Positions 8,589-17,359 of a DNA stretch of 56,791 nt are shown here, piece by piece. The DNA lies in assembly GCA_947499955.1 (NCBI GenBank), contig CANMQI010000031.1, forward strand, positions 1 to 56,791. The letters are read 5' to 3'. The stretch is from an uncultured Granulosicoccus sp. GTDB lineage: Bacteria > Pseudomonadota > Gammaproteobacteria > Granulosicoccales > Granulosicoccaceae. The position numbers and the translations under genes were made by a program. The notes under the pieces were generated by a model. That model ran no database searches. It had not been told where the DNA came from and worked only from the letters and a program-made list of their open reading frames with translations. The number at the start of each line of letters is the position of its first letter. The first letter of the stretch is position 1.

Positions 8589-9149
8589 GTGTTAGCCATC
8601 ACTTCCAGCCTGCTGACCTATATGGGTCTTATCGTCGCAGCCGTAGCGTTTGGTGCGATCGTATGGTCAATCGCTCAACCGGCGTTACGCATCTGGCCAC
8701 CGATCCGCTACAGCCGCACGACACCGCTAATCGTGTGGGGCACAACCTTGCTGCTCCTTATCAGCATTTTTGGTTTGGGACTGATCGGGTGGGGCCAATG
8801 GGAGATACCCGGCGTCGTACGCTTCGGCGTAGGCGCGACACTGGTGGTGCTTGGAAACGTGGGAGTTTGGTATGAAGTCGCTCAGTTTGGGTTAGAACAA
8901 ACTGGCGGTGCCAAAGGTTCATTGAAGACGACCGGGCTTTACCGATACTCACGCAACCCACAGTATCTATGCGACATCGTGTTGCTGTTGGGTTGGGCAC
9001 TGCTGTTCGCATCGTTGGTGGCCCTGCCGGTGATATTGGCCACGATCATCGTGTTGCTCGTCGCGCCGTTGTCTGAGGAAATATGGCTGGAGGAACACTA
9101 CGGTGAAGCCTATCTGACGTACAAGTCTCAGGTAAGACGGTACCTTTAA
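8589..9149 (+). CDS. Isoprenylcysteine carboxyl methyltransferase (ICMT/PEMT)-family membrane protein
   Basis: A 186-residue protein with about five hydrophobic segments and the family core G-L-Y-R-Y-S-R-N-P-Q-Y near residue 118, followed by E-E-x-W-L-E-E-H-Y-G-E-A-Y near the C-terminus. Family members methylate lipid or protein substrates using S-adenosylmethionine, and bacterial copies often sit in czc/cad metal clusters with unknown substrate. The GTG at 8589 is the first start; an ATG at 8622 (MGLIVAAV) is the alternative and would trim 11 residues. It is followed 17 bases later by a DedA protein. Confidence 0.78.
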   Translation: MLAITSSLLTYMGLIVAAVAFGAIVWSIAQPALRIWPPIRYSRTTPLIVWGTTLLLLISIFGLGLIGWGQWEIPGVVRFGVGATLVVLGNVGVWYEVAQFGLEQTGGAKGSLKTTGLYRYSRNPQYLCDIVLLLGWALLFASLVALPVILATIIVLLVAPLSEEIWLEEHYGEAYLTYKSQVRRYL

Positions 9150-9166
9150 CACAGCCAATTTCGCCC

Positions 9167-9730
9167 ATGGATACTGTATTGACGTTGATTGGCGACTACG
9201 GCACCGCTGTCTATGTCATTCTGTTTCTGTACTGCGCACTGAAGAGTGGTGCATTGCCGTTGTTCGGTGGCTACGCAGCACAGCAAGGTGTGCTTGATCC
9301 TGTGCTTGTCAGTGTCGCTGCATTGGCAGGAGGCTATCTGGGGGATGAGTTGCGCTTTGGTGTAGCCCGGCGTTATGGAACGGCCTGGGTATCTGAAAGA
9401 CCACGTTTGGCGGTGTTGATGCGTCACAGTGAGCAGCTGCTGAAGTGCTATGGTGTGGCCTACATCTTTTTGTATCGCTACCCGAAAGGGTTACGCACGA
9501 TAGGTTCTCTGCCCGTGGGTCTGACAGACATCAGCTGGAGGCGGTTTACGTTACTGAATGCAGCATCGGCAATTATCTGGGCCATTTTGCTGGTCGGTGT
9601 CGGCTATGCCTTTGGCGAAGCAATAGAGGACGCAGTCACGCAAGGCTGGGGAATGGTTTCTATCGGCCTGCTCGTTATCTCTATTGCGCTGATCTGGTTG
9701 GGCTTGCGCAAGGTTTCACGACAGACCTAG
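9167..9730 (+). CDS. DedA-family (VTT-domain) membrane protein
   Basis: A 187-residue multi-pass protein with the layout of the DedA/VTT family: an N-terminal re-entrant segment with G-A-L-P-L-F-G-G, then G-G-Y-L-G-D-E-L-R-F and the Arg-rich F-L-Y-R-Y-P-K-G-L-R motif near residue 103, and two C-terminal helices. DedA proteins act as lipid-carrier flippases or scramblases or in proton-dependent envelope homeostasis. PbrB-type undecaprenyl phosphatases are known from lead operons, so an envelope-lipid role in this cluster is plausible but inferred. It converges with lnt, separated by 37 bases. Confidence 0.8.
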   Translation: MDTVLTLIGDYGTAVYVILFLYCALKSGALPLFGGYAAQQGVLDPVLVSVAALAGGYLGDELRFGVARRYGTAWVSERPRLAVLMRHSEQLLKCYGVAYIFLYRYPKGLRTIGSLPVGLTDISWRRFTLLNAASAIIWAILLVGVGYAFGEAIEDAVTQGWGMVSIGLLVISIALIWLGLRKVSRQT

Positions 9731-9767
9731 CCTCGGTATCGCCCATGAAAAAGTGTTTATGGCGTGC

Positions 9768-11315
9768 TTACGAGCTTTCAACTCCAACGTGTGCCTTACG
9801 GTAGTCGCGGCTGAAAGCAGCCAGAAGCGCCATGCTGAGAATCGCCATCGCCACTGCGAATACTGGCCAGTTGCCGGTCCTTGCGTACCAGGTCAGACCG
9901 GTTCTTGGCGTTACGCGCACGTCAAGCGTGCCCCGGACATCGTTTGCAATCCGCCCCTCAATTGCGCCGTTGTACGCAATCGAAGATGAAACGCCCGTGT
10001 TGGTCACCCGAATCAGCGGCCGGGCGAGCTCGCGGGCGCGCATACGCGCCTTTTGCTCGTGCTGATGCGGGGCTGCGCTGTCACCGAACCAGGCATCGTT
10101 GGACACGTTCACCAGCACGGTGGATTCGGGTACCAGTGAGCGCAGCTCCTCGCCGAACACGTCCTCGTAGCAGATCGATACGCCGATGGCTTCGCCCGCG
10201 ATTGTCAGCGGCACGACCTGGTCGCTGCCGCGGGACAGATCCGAGCCGGGTATTTCTACCAAAGCAGCGACAATCTCGAGGACGCTGCGAAACGGCAAGT
10301 ATTCCCCGAATGGAACGAGGTGGTGCTTGCGATAGATCTGCTCGGTGCCACCAAGCTGGCGCACGGCGTTCCAGGTTCGTTCACCCTCGCGCTCAAAGCC
10401 GCCGGAAAGCACATCGATATTGCGGGCTTCCACCTCCTCGATCCATGGAGCCAGATCCGGCAGCACGCGATCGAAGCTCGCAGGTATCGCCGTCTCCGGC
10501 CACACGACCACGTCGATGTCGTCAGGCAGGGCCTCGAGCGAAAGTTCACGGTAGTCGCGCAGGGACCGCTCAAGTCGATCAGGATCAAACTTCAGGCTCT
10601 GCGCAATGTTCGCCTGAACAAGACGCACACCGAGCGTCGTGCTCTTCGCCTCAGTGAACTCAAGTGTCGAAGCGACAGCACTCATACCCGCCAGAATGAC
10701 GATACCCGCGATGGCACTTGCCCGCGACCGGACGGTGGCGCCGCGCAGTACCACAACGAGACTGGCACTCGCCCCGACCAGCAGGAAGCCGATCCCGTAG
10801 ACACCCATGACAGGCGCGAGCGTGCCAAGCGGACCGTCGGTCTGGGAATAACCGACGATGATCCATGGAAAGCCGCCCAGCACCTTGCCTCGTGCCAGCT
10901 CTGAGAGTGACCACAACGCAGCAAACAGCCATGCATCGCGCACCTGCAGAGTCGGTGTACTCCTCCCGCCTGCACCCCGGATGCGTGCCCAGAGCCAGGC
11001 GGTTGCCATCGGGAACAGCGCGCAAATCGCGACCAATAGCGCGACGAGAAAGACGGCGAAGAATGACGTTGCTCCACCGAACAGACGCAAACTGTGGTAC
11101 ACCCAGTTGACCCCGAGCCCGAAATAGCCGACGCCGAACACGAAGCCAGCTAGCGCGGCGCGGCGCGGGGACAGGGGTTGCAGTAGCGCATAGAGCGTGG
11201 CGATCGACAGCGGCGCTACTAACCACAGTTCCCACGGCGCGAACGCAAGCACCAGCGCAGCTCCCGCCGCCGCCGCAATTCCCGGCACCAGTGGCCCGAC
11301 ACGTGTCGCTCTCAC
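9768..11315 (-). CDS. lnt: Apolipoprotein N-acyltransferase, probably an accessory copy
   Basis: Lnt adds the third acyl chain to the N-terminal Cys of lipoproteins at the periplasmic face of the inner membrane. This 515-residue protein has an N-terminal block of about seven membrane helices, a nitrilase-like domain and a final helix. The catalytic triad is present: Glu274 in W-P-E-T-A, Lys330 in Y-R-K-H-H-L-V-P-F-G-E-Y, and Cys382 in I-C-Y-E-D. It overlaps the upstream M23 gene by four bases (11312-11315), so they form an operon driven by the dyad promoter at 12820-12850. A metal-regulated lnt next to efflux genes is unusual because lnt is normally a housekeeping gene. Confidence 0.93.
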   Translation of the reverse strand: MRATRVGPLVPGIAAAAGAALVLAFAPWELWLVAPLSIATLYALLQPLSPRRAALAGFVFGVGYFGLGVNWVYHSLRLFGGATSFFAVFLVALLVAICALFPMATAWLWARIRGAGGRSTPTLQVRDAWLFAALWSLSELARGKVLGGFPWIIVGYSQTDGPLGTLAPVMGVYGIGFLLVGASASLVVVLRGATVRSRASAIAGIVILAGMSAVASTLEFTEAKSTTLGVRLVQANIAQSLKFDPDRLERSLRDYRELSLEALPDDIDVVVWPETAIPASFDRVLPDLAPWIEEVEARNIDVLSGGFEREGERTWNAVRQLGGTEQIYRKHHLVPFGEYLPFRSVLEIVAALVEIPGSDLSRGSDQVVPLTIAGEAIGVSICYEDVFGEELRSLVPESTVLVNVSNDAWFGDSAAPHQHEQKARMRARELARPLIRVTNTGVSSSIAYNGAIEGRIANDVRGTLDVRVTPRTGLTWYARTGNWPVFAVAMAILSMALLAAFSRDYRKAHVGVESS

Positions 11316-12682
11316 GAACGTTCAGCCACCCGTTCCGTACCGGATCCATCCAGCGTGGCGGCGAAGCGCGATCTTGACACGGCGAGTTGTGCTGCAGCGT
11401 CTTGCACTCCTGTACCTGACGACAAATCGATCGCTCCGAGAGGATCAACGGGTTGGTCGGCAACTCGCACCTCGTAGTGCAGGTTCGGACTGGTGGTTGT
11501 ACCCGTCTCCCCAACCTCGCCAATCACGGTGCCCGTTGACACTCGATCACCGAGCGCGAGACCCTCGGTCACGGCGTTCAGGTGGGCGTATCGGGTAATT
11601 ATGTCCGAGCCATGAGCGATCTCAACAACGCGGCCGTAACCTGAGCGCCAGCCTATGAACGAGACGTCGCCTGATGCCGTCGTCACGATCGGCGCTCCGA
11701 GCACCGCGGCGAAGTCTACGCCGGTATGCACGCGCACGTCGGCGTAAACTGGATGCTTACGCGGACCGAATGCGGAAGACAGACGGCCACCCGTGGCAGG
11801 CACTAAAAAGGATCGCGATACCTCCCCGTCGACGTAAAGCGTGGTTTGAGCGCGATTCTCTTGCGACCAGACGATCTCCAAACGAGTCCCCTCTGCGTCC
11901 AGCGCCACATAAGTCAGCCGTGGCCGCCCAATCGACGAGCCATCCTCGAGCACCTGCCGAGACCACAGGACCCGCAGGCGCTCACCCCCTTTGAGATTGC
12001 GGCGTACATCGTACGTCTCGCGCAGGAGCCGTGCCATCTCTACCGCGAATCCCGGGGGCACAGCGGCCTGGTCAAGCGACGCATAGAGGGAGCCGTCGAC
12101 AGCGAGTTCCCTGGCTTCATCAACCCATGAAGTGCTCGGGACGACGGTGCGGCCAACTGGCTTTCCGACAAGATCCATGTCGATGCGTACGCCGTCGTTG
12201 ACTTCCAGTGACATGGCTTCCGGACTTCCGTCGGCACCAAACTTCACGCTGAGCCGATGCCCAGGTCGAATCCGGCGCACATCGTACTCGAGCGACAGCG
12301 CAGCGGCGATTCCGGCGCGCGCACCAGCGTCGAAACCGGCGTCACCGAGTAGTCCATCGAGGGTCTGTCCTGCCTGGACACTCACCATCCATGGATCTCC
12401 AACCTCGGCAACCACCGCGAGTTCTGCCGAGCCAGGTTCAGCGATCAGATCAAATTCAGGTTCGGTTCCAGGGATCAGAACAGGCATGTCGCTCGACGTG
12501 GATACGTCCACCGCGTGCGATGATCTCTGTGAACGAATCTCGAAGGGATGCGGATTCGTTGGCGTCATCGCCACAGCAGGTTTGGCGATCGACGATTCGT
12601 TCGATGGTACGTCACTTGCCATTGTCCCGATTGCAATCATGACCGTCGCGATCACACCGGACACGACACGCAACGGCTTCAT
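11312..12682 (-). CDS. M23-family (LytM) peptidoglycan endopeptidase with an altered H-x-H motif
   Basis: This 456-residue protein has an N-terminal signal/anchor segment and a central region resembling the OapA/LysM-like part of MepM-type endopeptidases. A C-terminal LytM domain starts near F-G-P-R-K-H-P and has H-T-G-V-D (zinc ligands) and R-Y-A-H-L. The usual H-L-H of the third motif reads N-L-H (T-S-P-N-L-H-Y-E-V), so the first histidine, normally catalytic, is Asn while the zinc-binding His is kept. The protein may be a weak enzyme or an amidase activator like EnvC/NlpD. First gene of the operon with lnt; transcription is predicted from the MerR-type promoter about 130 bases upstream. 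Confidence 0.85.
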   Translation of the reverse strand: MKPLRVVSGVIATVMIAIGTMASDVPSNESSIAKPAVAMTPTNPHPFEIRSQRSSHAVDVSTSSDMPVLIPGTEPEFDLIAEPGSAELAVVAEVGDPWMVSVQAGQTLDGLLGDAGFDAGARAGIAAALSLEYDVRRIRPGHRLSVKFGADGSPEAMSLEVNDGVRIDMDLVGKPVGRTVVPSTSWVDEARELAVDGSLYASLDQAAVPPGFAVEMARLLRETYDVRRNLKGGERLRVLWSRQVLEDGSSIGRPRLTYVALDAEGTRLEIVWSQENRAQTTLYVDGEVSRSFLVPATGGRLSSAFGPRKHPVYADVRVHTGVDFAAVLGAPIVTTASGDVSFIGWRSGYGRVVEIAHGSDIITRYAHLNAVTEGLALGDRVSTGTVIGEVGETGTTTSPNLHYEVRVADQPVDPLGAIDLSSGTGVQDAAAQLAVSRSRFAATLDGSGTERVAERS

Positions 12683-12819
12683 CGCGTCGTCTCGACCGAG
12701 TGGCGTATCGTCCGGCGTTTCTCGTCACTCGTTGGGCTCAGCGCAAACATGTAGAGCATGTCCAGTAGTCCTCAGCTTCACAGAAAGGATTCGGGCAGTG
12801 CCCGAAAATCACTCGACAA

Positions 12820-12850
12820 AGTATAGAAGCTCAAGCAGCTAGAGCTTCAA
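12820..12850 (-). promoter_or_regulatory. MerR-type promoter/operator 2 (drives M23-lnt)
   Basis: On the minus strand, -35 TTGAAG (12845-12850), a 19-base spacer and -10 TATACT (12820-12825). The spacer begins CTCTAGCTGCTTGAG, the same half-site as promoter 1 (CTCTAG) with one mismatch in the right arm. It lies in the 317-base gap 12683-12999. The remainder of that gap contains no gene I can support and ends at the tail of the convergent-side phnE-like gene. Confidence 0.75.
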
Positions 12851-12999
12851 GCTCCATGCAATCAAGGCGCTCGTGCGATTCCAAAAACCGCTCATCCAGC
12901 CGCAGTATTCGACACAAAGCGTCTTCTTTAACCTTACAAGGCATTTTTTTCGAGAGAAGATAGAACTGGCGCAGGGAGCTATTGGGAGCCCTCGACCGA

Positions 13000-13761
13000 T
13001 CAGGCAAGGCGTCTTCGCAGCGCGACGTTCAACGCCTCGATCACAAGGACCATGAGCACTACCGCGAGGGTGACGCTGGCGGCCTTGTCGTACTGGAACG
13101 AGCGTACATAGGTCTGGATGTAGAACCCGATGCCACCGGCACCGACGATACCCAGGACGAGCGACTCACGCAGGTTCAGCTCGAAGCGGAAGATGGTATC
13201 GCGTGCGACCACCGGTGCCATCTGCGGCCACACCGCATAGCGCAGCCGCAACAGCGGTCCGGCACCGGCACTCTCGAGCGCATCGACCGGCGCGCGGGAA
13301 ACGTTGTCGATGGCCTCGGCGTAGAACTTGCCGAGCATACCGGTCGCGTGAAACGCGACGGCAATGATGCCCGGTAGCGGGCCGAGTCCGACGGCGCCGA
13401 CCATTAGCATCGCAACGAGGATCAGGGGAATTGCCCGGATTAGCGCCAGAAGTGCGCGGACGGCGCGGTACACCGCCGCAGGCGTCATCGTCTCGGCGGC
13501 GAGAATGCCGAGCGGTAGCGAGAGAATCACCGCGCCGAGGGTTCCCAGGATGGCGATCCTCAGCGTCTCGGTACTGCCTTTTATGATCTGTGGCATGACA
13601 GAGAAGTCTGGTGGAAACATGCGGCTGATAAATTCCGCGATGCGTGGGCCGGCTGATAGCAGGCGATCCGGCTCGACTTCGGTGGTACCGAACGACCAGA
13701 TCACGATACCGGCGATCAGTGAGCTCGTCGCGAAACTGCCCCAGGCGTTGGCGCGTATCAC
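13000..13761 (-). CDS. PhnE-like ABC transporter permease
   Basis: A 253-residue inner-membrane permease with about six helices and the binding-protein-dependent signature near the C-terminus (L-R-E-S-L-V-L-G-I-V-G-A-G-G-I-G). That motif and the phrase FRFELNLRESLVLG are typical of the PhnE/PtxC family, which imports phosphonates, phosphite or related oxyanions. No C-P lyase genes are nearby. It overlaps the ATPase gene by four bases. The last gene of a four-gene minus-strand operon led by a di-heme protein. Confidence 0.88.
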   Translation of the reverse strand: MIRANAWGSFATSSLIAGIVIWSFGTTEVEPDRLLSAGPRIAEFISRMFPPDFSVMPQIIKGSTETLRIAILGTLGAVILSLPLGILAAETMTPAAVYRAVRALLALIRAIPLILVAMLMVGAVGLGPLPGIIAVAFHATGMLGKFYAEAIDNVSRAPVDALESAGAGPLLRLRYAVWPQMAPVVARDTIFRFELNLRESLVLGIVGAGGIGFYIQTYVRSFQYDKAASVTLAVVLMVLVIEALNVALRRRLA

Positions 13762-14555
13762 AGCACCAGGCGCAGCGGGACGGGTACCCGCGGTTGAGGT
13801 GCTGCACTCTCGCGGTATAGCTCCGCTATCTCATCGTTCGTCAGCGCATCGGTCGGCCGATCGAATACCACACAGCCCCCGCGCAGCCCGATAACGCGGC
13901 TCGCGAAGCGTCGTGCCAGATCGGGCTGATGGGAGGAGAACACCGTCGTGGATCCGCGCGCACGCGATGCGCTGGTGATCAATTCCAGTATGTCTTCGGC
14001 CCGTACCGGATCGAGACTGCTGACCGGCTCATCGGCGAGGATGAGTCTTGGCTCTTGCGCAAGGCAGCGCGCGATCGCCACGCGCTGACGCTGGCCACCG
14101 CTGAGTGAGTCTACTCGCCGATCGGCCAAATCGGCGATGCCGGCTTCGGTCATGGCGCGCACGGCGGCCATCGAGTCTTCCTTATTCAACAGCCCACAGA
14201 GCGCGCGCCAGGTGTCGGTGCGACCGAGTCTTCCATTCAGCACATTGCGAGCGACACTTGAGCGCTCGACCAGCGCGAACTCCTGAAAGATGAAGCCCAC
14301 ATCTGCACGGGCCTCGCGAGGTGGTGCATTGCCCGGTGCCAGTACCACACCGAGCACGCGGGCATGCCCGCGCCAATCACGCAGACGACCGTCAAGCAGG
14401 GTCAGCAGTGTCGTCTTGCCGGCACCTGAGGGACCGAGCAGCGCCACCGCTTCGCCCGCCGAGACGCTCAGGGTGATATCGGTCAGCGCCGGCCCTGCGT
14501 CGTTCTCGCCGCTGTGGTGAAAGCTGAGCTCGGCGATGTCGACCACGGTACTCAT
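13758..14555 (-). CDS. PhnC-like ABC transporter ATP-binding protein
   Basis: A 265-residue ATPase with Walker A G-P-S-G-A-G-K-T-T near residue 42, the signature L-S-G-G-Q-R-Q-R-V near 150, and Walker B L-I-L-A-D-E-P-V-S-S-L-D-P. The ADEPVSSLDP form is characteristic of the PhnC/phosphonate importer group. It energises uptake through the neighbouring PhnE-like permease. Overlaps of four bases with both neighbours (ATGA-type) indicate coupled translation. Confidence 0.88.
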   Translation of the reverse strand: MSTVVDIAELSFHHSGENDAGPALTDITLSVSAGEAVALLGPSGAGKTTLLTLLDGRLRDWRGHARVLGVVLAPGNAPPREARADVGFIFQEFALVERSSVARNVLNGRLGRTDTWRALCGLLNKEDSMAAVRAMTEAGIADLADRRVDSLSGGQRQRVAIARCLAQEPRLILADEPVSSLDPVRAEDILELITSASRARGSTTVFSSHQPDLARRFASRVIGLRGGCVVFDRPTDALTNDEIAELYRESAAPQPRVPVPLRLVL

Positions 14556-15421
14556 TTCAGCAATCCGTATCGCCTGGCAAGTTCGCGCACGCCGTTGAAG
14601 GCATCGGGATCAGCGGGCACATAGCCGTCGGGGCCATAGAGATGGCGCAGCTTGTCGCGGTGCTCGGGCTCGTTGAGCTTCAGCATCGCGGCAACGAAAC
14701 GTGCACGCAGACCGGTATCCAGCTCTGGCCGCGCGATGACGAGATGGCTCGGGATTGCCGGGCTCTCGCCGATCCAGGTCACCTCGGCTTGCTGAGCGGG
14801 GGTTAGCAACAAATCGGCGTACTGGCTCGCGCCTGCGGCATCGACGAGACCCTGCGCCATCGCCTGCATCGCCTGTTGATAGCCGCCCGCGAAGAACAGC
14901 CTACCGAAGAATCGCTCAGCCTCCTCGGGTCTCGCTATCAGCCCGGCCCGTTCGAACTCGGCCAGCGGATAGAGATAGCCGCTCTCGGAGATTGGGTCGG
15001 CAAAGGCGATGTCGCGGTTCTCCAAATCAGCAAGCGCTTTGATGCCACTGTCCTTGCGCACGAAGATACGACCGGTGTAGCTCGATTTGCCGCGATAAAG
15101 CTCCGAGAGCAGCGGCACCGCACCGATCTCGGCCTCTGCCAGCACGAAAGGTAGCGCGCCCATGAACGAAATATCGGCATCCCCGTTGCGCAATGCCTCG
15201 ACCGCTGCGGCGTGGTCGATCGTCACAAAGCCCTTGATGGGCATTCCAAGCTCCCCGCTGAGCCAATCGGTGATCGACTCGATGTCACCCAGCAGCTTGT
15301 CGGGGTTTTCCTGCGGAATGAAGGCAAGCCGCAGGGTTTGCTCCTGGGCGAGCAGCACCCCACCAGAGCCCAGCGCGACGACTGCGAGCATGAGCAGGTC
15401 GCGTCTTGTCACCCGCGACAT
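14552..15421 (-). CDS. PhnD-like periplasmic substrate-binding protein
   Basis: This 289-residue protein begins with a twin-arginine-like signal (T-R-R-D-L-L-M plus hydrophobic core). It continues with the phosphonate/phosphite-binding fold: L-R-L-A-F-I-P-Q-E-N-P-D-K near residue 30, D-I-S-F-M-G-A-L-P-F-V near 85, and D-P-I-S-E-S-G-Y-L-Y-P near 145. Related proteins bind phosphonate, phosphite, and sometimes other oxyanions. Its start codon overlaps the stop of the di-heme protein by one base (TGATG). The partnership with an oxidase-like protein hints at a substrate that is oxidised or reduced in the periplasm; this is inference. Confidence 0.85.
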   Translation of the reverse strand: MSRVTRRDLLMLAVVALGSGGVLLAQEQTLRLAFIPQENPDKLLGDIESITDWLSGELGMPIKGFVTIDHAAAVEALRNGDADISFMGALPFVLAEAEIGAVPLLSELYRGKSSYTGRIFVRKDSGIKALADLENRDIAFADPISESGYLYPLAEFERAGLIARPEEAERFFGRLFFAGGYQQAMQAMAQGLVDAAGASQYADLLLTPAQQAEVTWIGESPAIPSHLVIARPELDTGLRARFVAAMLKLNEPEHRDKLRHLYGPDGYVPADPDAFNGVRELARRYGLLK

Positions 15422-17313
15422 CAGTAGAACCCCTCGGCAACGGCTTCAGCATCGCTCTTGAACGATGCCCAATCTCTTTCGGCCACGGCCCAGTCACCTG
15501 CGCGGACCGCCTGACCGACTGCGGAGAGTCGTTCGGCAAGGCGATAGACGTCGGGTCGCGCCGCAAGATTTGACATCGTGGCGGCATCGGCGGCAAGGTC
15601 GGCGGCGACCGTGTCGGTCAGCAGGAGGATATGCCTCACGTCGCGCCGGGGCAGCAGTGTGTCGAGCGTCGAGGCGAAGGTGGAGAGTTCCTCGAAGTTC
15701 AGCCGGAAAGGGGTATTGCGCTCGTTGAAGCTCTCGTAAGGTTCGTCAGCTGCGCCGACCGACGTCAGGTAGGCGGTCAGGTCAGCGCGCTCGGTTTCGC
15801 TCAGGTCCAGGTGTTTGGTGTCATTGAACCACTCGACGACGCTCGCCAGAGTCGGTAGTGAGCCATCGTGGAAGTACGGCGCTGTGTAGGCCGTACCGAG
15901 CAGCGTTGGTGTGTCGAGTGCCCCGGTGCGCGACCCTGCGTATGTCTGCGATACCGAGCCGATGTCATGCGCTTTACGGTCGAGGAAATTCGCCGAAGGC
16001 TGATGGCAAGTGGCGCAGGACGCGCCACCCATGCCCGCAAAGGGCTGCTGAAAGAGCCGCTCGCCCCGGAGCGCGGCCTCAGAGTTGGCAGCAGTCAACC
16101 TTCCATCGGCGCTCAGTCGCGAATTTGGCAGAAAATCGAACTCGAGCATGTAGGCCAGCAGGGCGTCGAGCATGAAGGGCGTTGGCTCCTCGCCTGCGAA
16201 TTCGTTGACGATCACGTTGCGAGCGAAATCGCGCAAGCTGGCAAAGCGCCCGTCGCGGCCATAAGGCCCGGTGAAGCGCAGGCCTCGCAGACTCGGGATA
16301 TCGATCGGATCATCGCGGTGGTCATTGAACATCGGGTTGAAGAAGGCTCCGTCCACATCAACCGCGCCCGGTTGTTGAGTAGTGCCGGGAATGAAAAAGC
16401 GGTTGTTGATATCAGAGCGGTTGTGACAGCTCGAGCAGGCAATACCCAGCTCGCGGGCCGGATTGCCGAAAATCTGGGCGCTGTCGAAGAGCATGTCACC
16501 ATAGGCGATAAGAGGCAGGTCAACCTCGTCTATGCCTTGTTGTTCGAAATTAAGCACCAGACGTGGCAACGGATCCTGATCGAATATATCCGAGCCTGGC
16601 GGCAGCGTCGGTGGCAGCTGAACGGCCCGATTTTCCCGATACACGGTCTCGGGCACAGCGTTCAACGGCGTACGGGGCGAGAGGTCATCACGAAGATAGT
16701 TCGCTTCGAGGTAGTCTGATATCACCTGTCGGGCCTCGTCCATTCGAGGTTGATCCGGCGCCGTCGCCCCGGCCCCAAGCACACCGGCGGAACCCGCGTT
16801 GCTGGCGAGCTCGAGCCAGGCCCGGCCGATAGTGCGTGCGGACGCAGGGTCGGCCGCCGCAAGATGATCGGCAAAGGCGCGGTAGAGCTCCCGTGCTTCG
16901 CCGATCGCTCGATGGGTCTCGGCGGGAATCTTCGACGCTTGAGCACGGTCGAGCTCCTCCTCGATCCGAGTGGCAATCAGTCGGGTCGCCGCCGCATGAA
17001 GCGCGTCGAGGTTTTTCGTTGCGAGCGCGGACTCCAGTTCGGCGGTCGCCACCGCGCTGCGCTGCGCCAGTTTGCCGAGAGCACCGAGTGCATACTCTGA
17101 GCCGCGATGAGGCGTGGTCCAGGCCTTTTCCATTTCGTCCCAGGGCACTGGCGCCAGATTGCCGAGAAACAACGTGAGCCTATAGGCTGCTGTTTCCGGC
17201 AGCCATGGCGTTTCCTTGACCGGGGTGGCCATTGCGGTGCTTGCGAGCACTAAAAACGCGACTGCGCCGATGAGCGATCTGAATGCGACCGGATAACAAC
17301 GCTGCGGGAACAT
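15421..17313 (-). CDS. Di-heme cytochrome c peroxidase/MauG-family protein with extra N-terminal helical region
   Basis: A secreted 630-residue protein with a signal peptide (SLIGAVAFLVLASTAMA), about 200 residues of predicted helical sequence, then a CCP/MauG-type core with two heme sites, C-S-S-C-H near residue 292 and C-A-T-C-H near 435, and T-P-T-L-L-G-T-A-Y-T-A-P-Y-F-H-D-G. Such proteins reduce peroxide or oxidise partner proteins and small molecules. It is nearly twice the length of a classical CcpA, with about 100 extra C-terminal residues. Start chosen at 17313 because longer in-frame starts run through a palindromic operator-like site. First gene of an operon with the PhnD/C/E-like importer. 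Confidence 0.82.
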   Translation of the reverse strand: MFPQRCYPVAFRSLIGAVAFLVLASTAMATPVKETPWLPETAAYRLTLFLGNLAPVPWDEMEKAWTTPHRGSEYALGALGKLAQRSAVATAELESALATKNLDALHAAATRLIATRIEEELDRAQASKIPAETHRAIGEARELYRAFADHLAAADPASARTIGRAWLELASNAGSAGVLGAGATAPDQPRMDEARQVISDYLEANYLRDDLSPRTPLNAVPETVYRENRAVQLPPTLPPGSDIFDQDPLPRLVLNFEQQGIDEVDLPLIAYGDMLFDSAQIFGNPARELGIACSSCHNRSDINNRFFIPGTTQQPGAVDVDGAFFNPMFNDHRDDPIDIPSLRGLRFTGPYGRDGRFASLRDFARNVIVNEFAGEEPTPFMLDALLAYMLEFDFLPNSRLSADGRLTAANSEAALRGERLFQQPFAGMGGASCATCHQPSANFLDRKAHDIGSVSQTYAGSRTGALDTPTLLGTAYTAPYFHDGSLPTLASVVEWFNDTKHLDLSETERADLTAYLTSVGAADEPYESFNERNTPFRLNFEELSTFASTLDTLLPRRDVRHILLLTDTVAADLAADAATMSNLAARPDVYRLAERLSAVGQAVRAGDWAVAERDWASFKSDAEAVAEGFY

Positions 17314-17335
17314 GAAGAGTTTCGGCCTATTAATG

Positions 17336-17349
17336 TTAGCAAGGGCTAA
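17336..17349. promoter_or_regulatory. MarR/SlyA-like palindrome between divergent genes
   Basis: TTAGC-AAGG-GCTAA is a perfect 5-base inverted repeat in an A+T-rich gap. It resembles the SlyA consensus TTAGCAAGCTAA with two extra central bases. It lies between the di-heme protein (minus) and a small MarR-like gene (plus), the expected position for an autoregulatory operator. Assignment is by resemblance only. Confidence 0.4.
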
Positions 17350-17359
17350 ATTATTTACC

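Noticed and set aside
10660..11523. Minus-strand frame across the lnt and M23 genes
   Set aside because: Off-frame shadow on the same strand as lnt; lnt has all catalytic residues in its own frame.
15868..16719. Plus-strand 283-codon frame opposite the di-heme gene
   Set aside because: Antisense shadow; the minus-strand frame has two C-x-x-C-H sites and a signal peptide.
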